64,000 nt of DNA, taken from Lachnospiraceae bacterium (lineage in GTDB: Bacteria; Bacillota; Clostridia; Lachnospirales; Lachnospiraceae). The stretch lies in contig JAILNS010000031.1 of the NCBI GenBank assembly GCA_024691305.1, forward strand, positions 128,657 to 192,656, given 5' to 3'. Below the pieces are notes generated by a model. The model was not told where the DNA came from. It saw only the letters and a list, made by a program, of their open reading frames with translations, and did no database searches. The translations under genes were made by a program, and so were the position numbers. How positions within the stretch are numbered: the first letter of the stretch is position 1; each line of letters begins with the position of its first letter. Shown one piece after another: positions 26,983 to 34,749 of the stretch.

Positions 26983-26998
26983 TTGTTTGTATAAACAA
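26983..26998. repeat. Palindrome upstream of the zinc-ribbon gene
   Basis: TTGTTT (26983-26988) and AAACAA (26993-26998) flank GTAT. It sits between the divergent glyA and zinc-ribbon genes and could be an operator. Confidence 0.35.
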
Positions 26999-27048
26999 TT
27001 CATAAAGTACAGACAGATTATTTGTATTAGATCTAAGGAGGGATTAAA

Positions 27049-27699
27049 ATGATCACTTGTCCTAAATGCGGAACACAGTTAGAAGATGGGACCACATTCT
27101 GCACCAATTGCGGAGCACCTACATCAGCATCTGCACCCGAAGCAGCACCTGCACCCGAAGCAGCTCCTGCATCAGCACCTGCCCCCGAAGCAGCACCGAC
27201 ACCTACTCCGGTACCTGCACCTGCACCGGCACCGGGACCCCAGAATGGCTATAATCAGGGTCCTCAGAGCGGATACGGACAGCCCCAGGGCGGATATGGA
27301 CAGCCTCAGGGCGGATATGCTCAACAACCTTACCAGCAGCCTTATCAGCAGCAGTATTATGCAGATCCTTCAGATCATACATCCGAGTTTGACGCAGATG
27401 ACGTTTCCGATAATAAACTGTTTGCAGTAAGCGCATATCTGTTTGGCTTCATAGGGATTATAGTTGCAATGCTTGTTAAGGATTCGAAGTATCTTAAGTT
27501 CCATGTTAAGCAGGCACTCAAACTTTCCATAGCTGAAGTCCTCGCGATAGTTCCCTGTATCATCCCCATTATCGGATGGATCGCTACGGGTATCATAGTT
27601 GTTATACTTTTTGTTGTTGAGATTGTTGCTATCATATGGGCATTCCAGGGTAAGTCCAAAGATCTGCCTATAATCAAAGGAATCAAGTTTTTAAACTAA
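27049..27699 (+). CDS. Zinc-ribbon membrane protein with Ala/Pro and Gln/Gly/Tyr linker
   Basis: This 216-residue protein opens with a zinc ribbon (CPKCGTQLEDGTTFCTNCG, residues 4-22). A low-complexity linker rich in APAPEA (about 25-65) and then GYGQPQGGYGQP (about 70-105) follows. The C-terminal part (about 122-205) has three hydrophobic segments with FHVKQALKLSIAEV, like the Tic20/DUF4870-type membrane domain. The architecture is common in Firmicutes, but its function is unknown. AAGGAGGGATT is a near-ideal ribosome site. The next gene starts two bases after the stop, so the two are cotranscribed. Confidence 0.82.
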   Translation: MITCPKCGTQLEDGTTFCTNCGAPTSASAPEAAPAPEAAPASAPAPEAAPTPTPVPAPAPAPGPQNGYNQGPQSGYGQPQGGYGQPQGGYAQQPYQQPYQQQYYADPSDHTSEFDADDVSDNKLFAVSAYLFGFIGIIVAMLVKDSKYLKFHVKQALKLSIAEVLAIVPCIIPIIGWIATGIIVVILFVVEIVAIIWAFQGKSKDLPIIKGIKFLN

Positions 27700-27700
27700 G

Positions 27701-28657
27701 ATGTATCACATAATAATAAATCCGGCTTCCAAATCCGGAAAAGGCATAAAACTTTGGAAACAACTTGAACCGGTATTTACAAAGTACGATATCCCATACC
27801 GCATGATATATTCGGAATATCCCGGACATATCGTGAAGATAGTTGCAAAACTGACCGATCCGCTGGAAGGATATGACCATATCAATCTTATAGTGGTAGG
27901 CGGAGACGGTACGATGAATGAGGTTTTGCAGGGAATAATCGATTTTGACAGGATAAGTATCGGATATATACCTACAGGATCAAGCAACGATTTTGCTAGA
28001 GCACTCGGCTATCCCAAGGATCCGGTTGAACAGCTTGAGAACATTTTAAATTGCGAGACTCCTTTACCTGTTGATATAGGAGTGCTGACATATTTGGATG
28101 CAGTCGACGATTCCGGAAATCCGATAACCATCACGAGAAGATTTGATGTAAGTTGCGGTATAGGCTTCGATGCGGCAGTTTGTGAAGAAGCGATGCATAC
28201 CGATGGGATCAAAGGAATACTGAATAAGCTGGGCCTCGGAAAACTTACTTATCTTGCAATAGCATTAAAGCAGCTTCTTACTGACACCGGAGTAAGTATT
28301 TCATATACACTGGACTCGGCCGATCCGGTTAAGTTGAACAGATTTTTGTTTATAGCAATAATGCAGAATAAGTATGAGGGCGGCGGATTTATGTTTTGCC
28401 CGGATGCAGACCCGACAGACGGAGTACTCGATCTGTGCATAATAAACGCACAGAAGAAGAGTTCGATACTTATGGGCATACCCCTTGCTTTTAAAGGTAA
28501 ACATACCATTATAAAGGGGATAGAGTGTACCAGGGCTCATAAGGTAAGGATCCGTACAAGCGGAGAACTGTGGGTACATACAGACGGAGAAGTACACAGA
28601 AAAAGCAAAGACTTCAGCGTGGAGACTTTGCCGTATAAGTTGAATCTTCTTAAATGA
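27701..28657 (+). CDS. Diacylglycerol kinase-family lipid kinase
   Basis: This 318-residue protein belongs to the DAGK/YegS/BmrU family. The catalytic core has IIINPASKSGKG (residues 4-15), the nucleotide and Mg site VVGGDGTMNEVLQG (about 67-80) and GYIPTGSSNDFARALG (about 88-103). The C-terminal half holds FMFCPDADPTDGVLDL and WVHTDGE, as in DgkB. Members phosphorylate diacylglycerol or related lipids with ATP. A role in recycling diacylglycerol is an inference. There is almost no room for its own ribosome site, so translation is likely coupled to the upstream zinc-ribbon gene. A terminator follows. Confidence 0.9.
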   Translation: MYHIIINPASKSGKGIKLWKQLEPVFTKYDIPYRMIYSEYPGHIVKIVAKLTDPLEGYDHINLIVVGGDGTMNEVLQGIIDFDRISIGYIPTGSSNDFARALGYPKDPVEQLENILNCETPLPVDIGVLTYLDAVDDSGNPITITRRFDVSCGIGFDAAVCEEAMHTDGIKGILNKLGLGKLTYLAIALKQLLTDTGVSISYTLDSADPVKLNRFLFIAIMQNKYEGGGFMFCPDADPTDGVLDLCIINAQKKSSILMGIPLAFKGKHTIIKGIECTRAHKVRIRTSGELWVHTDGEVHRKSKDFSVETLPYKLNLLK

Positions 28658-28670
28658 TAAGACAAGAATC

Positions 28671-28701
28671 AAGGCGTCATGTGTGGAGCATGGCGCCTTT
28701 T
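28671..28701 (+). terminator. Terminator after the lipid kinase gene
   Basis: AAGGCGTCATG (28671-28681) pairs with CATGGCGCCTT (28689-28699) with one G:U pair, followed by TT and GCATG. The T run is short. Confidence 0.7.
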
Positions 28702-28777
28702 GCATGCAGGTAAAACCTGCGATATATGGATGTAGACATGCGAGGTGTCTATATCTCCGTATTAAAAACGGCTGCGG

Positions 28778-29524
28778 TCAGAAAAGTCCGTATATGCATA
28801 TGAAGTGACACAAACTTCCCGCCATAACGAAGAGGTGGAAGATCTCATGTGAACCCCAAAGACTGTCACGATCGTTAAAGCGTATCAGTTTAAGTGCGTA
28901 TATGATGCCGCCTATCGTGTAGATGACGCCTCCGGCATAAAGCCACACCAGAGAAACTGTGCTGACAGAACCGATAAGTGTAGGCATTGCAAAGATCACT
29001 ACCCATCCCATGGATATATATATTACCGAAGAAACCCATTTCGGACATGTTACCCATAGTAGTTTAAAGCACATTCCGGCGAATGCGATACTCCATATCA
29101 CACACAGAAGAGTAACTCCCCCGGTCCCCATGGCACACACACATATGGGTGTGTAAGTACCTGCGATCAGCACAAATATCATCATATGGTCAAGTCTCTT
29201 TAATCTAAGCCCGGCTTCCCCCGGAACATTAAAACCATGATAAGAAGCACTGGCTCCGTAGAGTGAGATCATGCTGAGCATAAAAATTGATAAGGCTATA
29301 AGATCCTTCATTGATGCACCGTTGTCCGAAGCATGTATCAGAAGTACCGGTGTAAATACGATAGCTGCTATACAGCCGATAAAATGTGTCAGGGCACTTA
29401 CCGGATCTTTGGCATGGAAAGCGTAAGTTTTGATATTATCTACGGTATCGCCTGCGAACTGAACGATATTTGCGGTTTCGTATTTATTGTCGGCGATCAC
29501 CGATGAGCCGTTAGTTCTTACCAT
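28778..29524 (-). CDS. PAQR/hemolysin III family membrane protein
   Basis: This 248-residue protein has seven membrane segments. Family landmarks are DPVSALTHFIGC near residue 45, SASYHGFNV near 112, and the C-terminal HEIFHLFVMAGSLCHF, giving the conserved Ser, His and Asp/Glu positions proposed to bind a metal. In animals the fold includes ceramidase-like adiponectin receptors. The bacterial YqfA/hemolysin III members have no firmly established role. AAGGAGGTTGC is a strong ribosome site on the minus strand. The upstream region has a good promoter (29580-29606) flanked by two near-identical 17-bp sites, which suggests tight regulation. Confidence 0.9.
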   Translation of the reverse strand: MVRTNGSSVIADNKYETANIVQFAGDTVDNIKTYAFHAKDPVSALTHFIGCIAAIVFTPVLLIHASDNGASMKDLIALSIFMLSMISLYGASASYHGFNVPGEAGLRLKRLDHMMIFVLIAGTYTPICVCAMGTGGVTLLCVIWSIAFAGMCFKLLWVTCPKWVSSVIYISMGWVVIFAMPTLIGSVSTVSLVWLYAGGVIYTIGGIIYALKLIRFNDRDSLWGSHEIFHLFVMAGSLCHFICIYGLF

Positions 29525-29553
29525 AACTAAGCAACCTCCTTAACTTATAATCG

Positions 29554-29625
29554 GTTTTTGAAAAACTTGTTATAAGTATATTATATCCATATCATGACCC
29601 TGTCAAGAGTTTTTCGAAAACTTGT
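29554..29625. promoter_or_regulatory. Paired 17-bp operator-like sites flanking the PAQR promoter
   Basis: GTTTTTGAAAAACTTGT (29554-29570) and GTTTTTCGAAAACTTGT (29609-29625) match at 15 of 17 positions, and each holds a near-palindromic core. One lies downstream of the -10 element of the minus-strand promoter, the other immediately upstream of its -35. Their centres are 55 bases apart. A regulator gene (DUF1836) is divergently transcribed next to them. Confidence 0.55.
29580..29606 (-). promoter_or_regulatory. Promoter of the PAQR gene (minus strand)
   Basis: On the minus strand TTGACA (plus-strand 29601-29606) and TATAAT (29580-29585) both match consensus perfectly, with a 15-base spacer, slightly short. 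Such promoters can depend on a DNA-distorting activator of the MerR type. Confidence 0.65.
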
Positions 29626-29738
29626 AAAGCGATTTTGATTGCCTCAATATACAATACAGTGTTATTATTACGGAGTAGTATTTAACCTCAGAACGTTATT
29701 GATACGTAGTTTTGCGGGTGCCACGGAGGATCGTTAAT

Positions 29739-30290
29739 ATGAGAAAAAAAGAAGATAATACGGAAGCAGTTACCGATACGGAAAAAGGAACCGATAACAT
29801 TACACAAAGTCTGGCCCTTCCTAAGTTTACAGAGATACCCAATGTCGGTCTTTTTTTGGAACAGGTTTCCAAATACATAAATGAATATCTGTCATCTTTG
29901 GGAGAAGCCGAACTTACCGGATCCATGATAAGTAATTATGTTAAAAAGGGAATAATCCCCAATCCCGTAAAAAAACAATACGGAAGAGAGCAGATCGCTT
30001 ACCTTATATTTATAGCGATAGCCAAAACGGTGCTTTCTCTTGAGGATATAAACACGATCATTTTGATGCAAAAAGAAACCTGTTCCGTGGATAAAGCCTA
30101 TGAGTATTTCAGGATCGAATTTCAGAAGGTACTTACCGCTGTCTTTGATAAAAAAGAGATGGCTGCATGTGACGATGATGCTTTAATAAAGCGGCTTGCC
30201 CAAAATATCATGATCACGGCGGCACATAAGATATATCTTGATATGAACTTTGAAAAGATACGCGCACAAGAAGGAAGTGTTGTGGTATAA
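29739..30290 (+). CDS. DUF1836 (MerR-like HTH) regulator
   Basis: This is a 183-residue protein. The start at 29739 is chosen for the ribosome site CGGAGGATC; an in-frame TTG at 29712 is unlikely. A charged N-terminus (1-30) precedes a DUF1836 domain (about 35-160) with LTGSMISNYVKKGIIPNPVKKQYGREQIAYLI, which is the MerR-like winged helix-turn-helix pattern of this family. It is thought to be a DNA-binding transcription factor. The gene is divergent from the PAQR gene, with two repeated operator-like sites between. The short 15-base spacer of the PAQR promoter fits MerR-type control, but this is inference. Confidence 0.8.
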   Translation: MRKKEDNTEAVTDTEKGTDNITQSLALPKFTEIPNVGLFLEQVSKYINEYLSSLGEAELTGSMISNYVKKGIIPNPVKKQYGREQIAYLIFIAIAKTVLSLEDINTIILMQKETCSVDKAYEYFRIEFQKVLTAVFDKKEMAACDDDALIKRLAQNIMITAAHKIYLDMNFEKIRAQEGSVVV

Positions 30291-30399
30291 TACTAATTTG
30301 TACGATTATAAGCAGGAATCGGTTTCTTCTGTTTTATAAGTAAAAACAGTATTTATCGATGCGGACTTAAGATACATAAATTAATAAGAGGACATGAAT

Positions 30400-31602
30400 A
30401 TGATCAATGTTGCAGTTCTTGGCTACGGTACAGTCGGAAGCGGAGTAGTTGAAGTAATCGAAACCAACAAAAAGGATATAGAGCGAAAGATCGGTGCGGA
30501 TATAGAGGTGAAGTATATTCTCGATCTGCGTGATTTTCCCGGAGATCCTTATGAGGCAAAAGTTGTACATGACTATAAGACGATCGTGAACGATCCCGAT
30601 ATGAATGTCATATGTGAGACCATGGGAGGACTTGAGCCTGCATTTACCTTTACCAAAGAGGCACTCTCAAAGGGAATAAGCGTATGTACATCCAACAAGG
30701 AACTGGTTGCGGCGCACGGTCCCGAACTTATCCGTCTGGCACAGAGCAACAAATGTAATTATATGTTCGAAGCAAGCGTTGGCGGCGGAATACCGATCAT
30801 CAGACCCATGAACAGTGCACTTACAGCTGAACATATCGACTTCGTCATGGGTATTTTAAACGGTACGACCAATTACATCCTTACACGGATGGACGAAGAC
30901 GGTGCGGATTTTGCGGATGCTTTAAAGGAAGCTCAGGATCTTGGATATGCGGAAAAAGATCCGACTGCAGATGTAGAAGGATTTGATATAAGCCGTAAGA
31001 TTGCGATCCTGTCATCACTTGTATGCGGACACTATGTAAATTATGAAGATATATATACTGAAGGCATTACCAAGATCAGTGCCGAAGACCTTAAATATGC
31101 ACACGCCATGAATAAGGCAGTTAAGTTTTTGGCACTCAGCCGTGAGACCCATGAGGGATTCTTTGCTATGGTGGCGCCTTTTATGGTCGACCGTGAACAT
31201 CCCCTGTATATGGTCAGAGATGCTTTTAATGCTGTATTTATACACGGAAATACCCTGGATAATACTATGTATTACGGCCGTGGTGCCGGCAAACTTCCTA
31301 CAGCAAGTGCAGTTGTGGCAGATGTTGTTGACTGCGCAAGACATTTGGGTAAGTGCATCACGATTCTCTGGGATGATGAGAGAGTGGAACTTACCGATGC
31401 AAACAAGTACAGATGCCCTTATTTTGTAAGAGTTCCGGCAGATAAAGCGGATGCTGCCAAAAGTGCATTTAAGATCGATAAGGTCATAGATGCAGGTATC
31501 GCATCGGAATTTGCTTTTGTCACCGGAGAAATCGACAATACCGAATACGAGGCATCGGCTGCAAAAGTCGGAGATGTAATTAACAGGATCAGACTTATCT
31601 GA
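30400..31602 (+). CDS. hom: Homoserine dehydrogenase
   Basis: This 400-residue enzyme reduces aspartate semialdehyde to homoserine with NAD(P)H, the branch point to threonine and methionine. The N-terminal dinucleotide fold starts with VAVLGYGTVGSGV (residues 4-16). Family segments are CETMGGLEPAF, VCTSNKELVAAHG, EASVGGGIPII, ILNGTTNYILTRM and GYAEKDPTADVEGFD, followed by the catalytic-domain Lys region. The C-terminal 60 residues form an ACT-like tail. An alternative ATG at 30394 sits only 2 bases after AGAGG, while 30400 has 8, so 30400 is preferred. Aspartate kinase follows 80 bases downstream, so the two are probably co-regulated. An inverted repeat CTGTTTT/AAAACAG (30329-30335, 30343-30349) lies in the leader. 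Confidence 0.95.
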   Translation: MINVAVLGYGTVGSGVVEVIETNKKDIERKIGADIEVKYILDLRDFPGDPYEAKVVHDYKTIVNDPDMNVICETMGGLEPAFTFTKEALSKGISVCTSNKELVAAHGPELIRLAQSNKCNYMFEASVGGGIPIIRPMNSALTAEHIDFVMGILNGTTNYILTRMDEDGADFADALKEAQDLGYAEKDPTADVEGFDISRKIAILSSLVCGHYVNYEDIYTEGITKISAEDLKYAHAMNKAVKFLALSRETHEGFFAMVAPFMVDREHPLYMVRDAFNAVFIHGNTLDNTMYYGRGAGKLPTASAVVADVVDCARHLGKCITILWDDERVELTDANKYRCPYFVRVPADKADAAKSAFKIDKVIDAGIASEFAFVTGEIDNTEYEASAAKVGDVINRIRLI

Positions 31603-31682
31603 TCTATTGAAAATATGATCCGGCAGATATGAGCAGATGATGCCTGCCGGAAAATAAAGGCATATGAGGAGTAAATGAAAAA

Positions 31683-33002
31683 ATGGTCAAGGTAGTTAAG
31701 TTCGGAGGAAGTTCACTGGCAAGCGCCGAACAGTTTAAGAAAGCTGCGGCAATAATCAAGGCGGAAGATGACAGAAAGTATGTTGTACCTTCAGCACCCG
31801 GGAAAAGAAGATCCGGAGACACCAAGGTTACGGACATGCTTTATCAGACATATGATATCGCTGAAAAAAACGGGAATTATTCCAAGGAACTTGCAGCGAT
31901 CAAGGCAAGATATGACGAGATCATCAAAGGGCTTGGAATGGACTTTAGCCTTGATGATGAATTTAAGATCATTGATGAGAAATTCAAGGAAAAAGCAGGC
32001 GTTGATTATGCGGCTTCCAGAGGAGAGTACTTAAACGGACGCATAATGAGCGCATATCTTGGATATGAATTTGTGGACGCTGCAGAAGTCATCAGATTTG
32101 ATGAAGACGGAGTGTTTGATTCAAGTGCTACCGGAACCCTTATGCGTAAGCGTCTTTCGGACTGTGAGAGAGCCGTTATTCCCGGCTTTTACGGAGCATA
32201 TGCAAACGGAAGGGTCAAGACGTTTTCACGTGGCGGTTCCGATATAACCGGTTCTATAGTAGCCGGTGCCATAAGAGCAGATGTATATGAGAACTGGACC
32301 GATGTCAGCGGATTCATGGTAGCGGATCCCAGGATCATAGATAATCCCGAGAGTATAGATACTATCACATACAGAGAGCTTCGAGAACTTGCATATATGG
32401 GTGCAAGTGTTCTTCACGAAGAAGCTATTTTCCCGGTCAGAAAAGAAGGAATACCGATAAATATCAGGAATACCAATGCTCCCGAAGCGTCAGGCACCTG
32501 GATCGTTGAGAGCACATGCCAGAAACCCAAATATGTCATCACAGGTATCGCCGGCAAAAAAGGATTCTGTTCGGTCAATATAGAAAAAGAACTCATGAAT
32601 TCCGAGATAGGATTCGGCCGTAAGGTGCTTCAGGCATTCGAGGATTACGGATTATCGTTTGAGCATGTTCCTTCGGGAATAGATACCCTGACAGTATTTG
32701 TGCATCAGGATGAGTTCATGGATAAGGAGCAGCAGGTCGTAAGTGCTATTCACAGGCTGGCTGATCCCGATACGGTAGATATAGAAGCCGATATAGCGCT
32801 CATTGCCGTTGTGGGCAGGGGCATGAAATCCACGAGAGGTACAGCGGGAAGGATCTTTTCCGCCCTGGCACATGCAAATGTCAATGTTAAGATGATCGAT
32901 CAGGGTTCATCCGAGCTTAATATCATCATCGGAGTGGCAAATCAGGACTTCGAAACAGCCATAAAAGCGATATATGATATATTTGTAACGGCTGCTCTGT
33001 AA
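31683..33002 (+). CDS. Aspartate kinase
   Basis: This 439-residue enzyme phosphorylates aspartate, the first step to lysine, threonine and methionine. The kinase domain begins VVKFGGSSLASAEQF (residues 4-18) and includes FSRGGSDITGSIVAG and ENWTDVSGFMVADPRI. Two ACT domains (about 290-439) are visible around FCSVNIEKELMNSEIG and ALIAVVGRGMKSTRGTAGRIFSALA, so feedback inhibition by an aspartate-family amino acid is likely. GAGGAG at 31666-31671 is the ribosome site. An inverted repeat CCGGCAG/CTGCCGG (31620-31650) without a T run lies between hom and this gene and may be an mRNA processing or attenuation structure. The Hom-AK pairing is typical of clostridia. Confidence 0.94.
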   Translation: MVKVVKFGGSSLASAEQFKKAAAIIKAEDDRKYVVPSAPGKRRSGDTKVTDMLYQTYDIAEKNGNYSKELAAIKARYDEIIKGLGMDFSLDDEFKIIDEKFKEKAGVDYAASRGEYLNGRIMSAYLGYEFVDAAEVIRFDEDGVFDSSATGTLMRKRLSDCERAVIPGFYGAYANGRVKTFSRGGSDITGSIVAGAIRADVYENWTDVSGFMVADPRIIDNPESIDTITYRELRELAYMGASVLHEEAIFPVRKEGIPINIRNTNAPEASGTWIVESTCQKPKYVITGIAGKKGFCSVNIEKELMNSEIGFGRKVLQAFEDYGLSFEHVPSGIDTLTVFVHQDEFMDKEQQVVSAIHRLADPDTVDIEADIALIAVVGRGMKSTRGTAGRIFSALAHANVNVKMIDQGSSELNIIIGVANQDFETAIKAIYDIFVTAAL

Positions 33003-33038
33003 ATTATCTGAAAATTATAAATATTTTTAAAAAATGTG

Positions 33039-33066
33039 TTGACAAATAAAAACACAATGATATAAT
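33039..33066 (+). promoter_or_regulatory. Strong promoter of the orphan RNA
   Basis: TTGACA (33039-33044) and TATAAT (33061-33066) are both perfect consensus, with a 16-base spacer. It is the best sigma-A promoter in the window. Transcription should start near 33073. No coding frame with a ribosome site follows for more than 400 bases. Confidence 0.85.
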
Positions 33067-33072
33067 AGACTC

Positions 33073-33432
33073 ATAAAGAAACAAAGACAGACATAATAAA
33101 CAAACAATTACTCAGGGAAAAGAGTAAAAACAGTAACTGAAAACCGAGTTTAAAGATCAGAAAGGATAGTAGCTGAAAACAAATACTCGGAAGAGGTACA
33201 GTCCAATGGGTATATTACATAAATAAACTGAATATGGAACGCTAACATCCAAAAAAGTATCGAGTGCATAATGAAAAGTGGTAAGGAAGCTTATAAATAA
33301 GCCGCCACAGATATCTGAATATCAAATTAATGCGAGAGGGTACGGGATCAGTAAAACGGAGGTATAGTCCATTGGATACATCGTTTAAATAGCGGGTGTC
33401 GATCAAGTAGAATCGATGCCCGCTATATTTTT
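33073..33432 (+). ncRNA. Predicted structured non-coding RNA, about 360 nt, family unknown
   Basis: A consensus promoter is followed by about 360 A-rich bases without a credible reading frame and then an intrinsic terminator, so a free-standing transcript is expected. Internal structure is visible. CCGAGT (33144-33149) pairs with ACTCGG (33185-33190). GTGG-7 nt-GCTTAT-AA-ATAAGC-CG-CCAC forms an interrupted hairpin (about 33278-33307). CCAATGG (33204-33210) can pair with CCATTGG (33369-33375), closing a large domain. Two related motifs occur, GAGGTACAGTCCAATGG near 33194 and GGAGGTATAGTCCATTGG near 33359, as does a repeated AGTAxCTGAAAAC at 33132 and 33168. It lacks the landmarks I know for tmRNA, RNase P RNA, SRP RNA, 6S RNA and T-boxes. 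It could belong to a clostridial RNA class I do not recognise. Confidence 0.65.
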
Positions 33433-33433
33433 G
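33391..33433 (+). terminator. Terminator of the orphan RNA
   Basis: AGCGGGTGTCGAT (33391-33403) pairs with ATCGATGCCCGCT (33412-33424) with two non-Watson-Crick pairs, followed by ATATTTTTGTGTTTTT. A separate promoter for the next gene starts right after. Confidence 0.85.
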
Positions 33434-33452
33434 TGTTTTTATATAAAAAGTA

Positions 33453-33480
33453 TTGCATTCGGAATATTACATGATATAAT
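33453..33480 (+). promoter_or_regulatory. Promoter of the DUF134-suf operon
   Basis: TTGCAT (33453-33458) and TATAAT (33475-33480) have a 16-base spacer. The predicted start of transcription falls on the palindrome at 33487-33498. Confidence 0.65.
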
Positions 33481-33486
33481 AATTAT

Positions 33487-33498
33487 CGACATATGTCG
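33487..33498. promoter_or_regulatory. Operator-like palindrome CGACATATGTCG
   Basis: A perfect 12-bp palindrome overlaps the predicted transcription start of the DUF134-suf transcript, the classical place for a repressor site. The adjacent DUF134 protein is an obvious candidate ligand, but there is no direct evidence. Confidence 0.5.
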
Positions 33499-33535
33499 GA
33501 AACGTTCAAATGCATATCAGGCAGGAGATTCATTT

Positions 33536-33904
33536 ATGGCAAGACCTCAAAGAAGCAGAAAGATCTGCTCGGAACCTAAATACAAAGCATTTGCCCCCTT
33601 GTCCTATACTTCGGATGAAGTCTCGGATGAGGATGTAGTACTGTCTGTGGACGAATATGAGACCATACGTCTTATCGATCTGATTGGACTTACACAGGAA
33701 CAGTGTGCAAAACATATGGGCGTATCACGTACCACGGTTACCGAGATCTATGACAGGGCAAGACATAAAGTCGCACATATGTTGATAGAAGGCAGAGAAC
33801 TCATTATAGACGGTGGCAATTATTCCGTGTGCAACGGTCATCATCCCGACGGTGCCGGATTATGTGATAAATGCATGTCTCTTATGAGCGGAAGCATAAA
33901 ATAA
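33536..33904 (+). CDS. DUF134 helix-turn-helix protein, likely regulator
   Basis: The start at 33536 (122 residues) follows GCAGGAG; the longer upstream frame has no ribosome site and would overlap the promoter. DUF134 proteins carry a sigma-70 region 4-like helix-turn-helix, here about 50-85 with LTQEQCAKHMGVSRTTVTEIYDRARHKVA. The N-terminus MARPQRSRKIC matches the family. The C-terminal tail has a Cys/His cluster, VCNGHHPDGAGLCDKC (about 97-112), able to bind a metal or Fe-S cluster. It is the first gene before sufCBDSU, 47 bases ahead, so it may sense iron or Fe-S status and control that operon. That role is inference from context. Confidence 0.82.
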   Translation: MARPQRSRKICSEPKYKAFAPLSYTSDEVSDEDVVLSVDEYETIRLIDLIGLTQEQCAKHMGVSRTTVTEIYDRARHKVAHMLIEGRELIIDGGNYSVCNGHHPDGAGLCDKCMSLMSGSIK

Positions 33905-33951
33905 ATTTTAAATTATTTATTACAAAAATTTTTATTTAAGGAAGGAAGAAC

Positions 33952-34749
33952 ATGGCTGAATTACTTAGGATAGAAGGACTAAAAGCGAGTGTCGATGATG
34001 TTTCGATCCTCAACGGGATCGACTTAAGCGTCGGAAGCGGAGAGGTTCATGTTATCATGGGCCCTAACGGAGCAGGTAAATCCACACTTGGCTCCTGCAT
34101 CATAGGAGATCCGCGTTATGTAAAAAATGCCGGTAAGATTTATTTTAAAGGTGAGGATATCACGGATGAAGAAACCGATAAGATCGCCAGAATGGGCATC
34201 TTTTTGTCATTCCAAAATCCAATAGAGGTTCCGGGCATCACGCTTGCCAATTTCATACGTACTGCTCTTGAATTAAAAACAGGGACCAGGATCCGCATGT
34301 GGGATTTCCGTAAGGAACTTGAAAAGACCATGACTCTTCTTAATATGGATACTGCATATGCAGACAGAGATCTTAATGTGGGTTTTTCCGGCGGTGAGAA
34401 AAAGAAAGCAGAGATACTGCAGCTTCTTATGTTAAAGCCCGAACTTGCGATCCTTGATGAGACTGATTCGGGTCTGGATGTTGATGCTGTTCATATCGTT
34501 TCAAAGGGTGTTGAAGAATATAAGAAGCAGGTCGGCGGAGCGCTTATGATAATAACTCACAGCACCAGGATACTGGAAGCACTAAGTGTGGATAAGACAC
34601 ATGTGCTTGTTGACGGCCGTATCGTGGATGATGGTGACGCATCATTGGTAGATGAGATCAACAGCAAGGGATTTGAACGCTTCATAAATTGTAATGACTG
34701 CAAAAACGAAGACTGTGAAGTCAAGCAGCAACTTAAAGCAAAAGGTTGA
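33952..34749 (+). CDS. sufC: SufC, Fe-S cluster assembly ATPase
   Basis: This 265-residue ABC-type ATPase forms the SufBCD scaffold complex with the two following products. Walker A is GPNGAGKST (residues 37-45), the Q-loop FLSFQNPIEVPGI, the signature GFSGGEKKKAEILQ, Walker B LAILDETDSGLDVDA, and the H-loop ITHS. The extended C-terminus after about residue 245 contains three Cys (NCNDCKNEDCEV), an unusual addition to SufC. AAGGAAGGA precedes the ATG. The stop codon is part of a 16-bp sequence repeated 70 bases downstream before sufB. Confidence 0.95.
   Translation: MAELLRIEGLKASVDDVSILNGIDLSVGSGEVHVIMGPNGAGKSTLGSCIIGDPRYVKNAGKIYFKGEDITDEETDKIARMGIFLSFQNPIEVPGITLANFIRTALELKTGTRIRMWDFRKELEKTMTLLNMDTAYADRDLNVGFSGGEKKKAEILQLLMLKPELAILDETDSGLDVDAVHIVSKGVEEYKKQVGGALMIITHSTRILEALSVDKTHVLVDGRIVDDGDASLVDEINSKGFERFINCNDCKNEDCEVKQQLKAKG

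Noticed and set aside
27066-27436. Alternative frames over the Ala/Pro and Gln/Gly linker of the zinc-ribbon gene
   Set aside because: They are low-complexity shadows (Cys/Thr/Ser or His/Leu runs) of the coding frame with the zinc ribbon and strong ribosome site.
31675-31695. Six-codon leader frame (MKKWSR) ahead of aspartate kinase
   Set aside because: It uses the same ribosome site, but it has no run of regulatory codons (Lys, Thr or Met) and no attenuator terminator follows. Probably chance overlap.
33073-33432. Identity of the intergenic RNA as tmRNA, RNase P RNA, SRP RNA, 6S RNA or a T-box leader
   Set aside because: No tRNA-like ends or tag frame, no GAGGAAAGTCC/ACAGAA motifs, no SRP apical loop, far longer than 6S, and no T-box sequence. 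It also ends in its own terminator before the next promoter.
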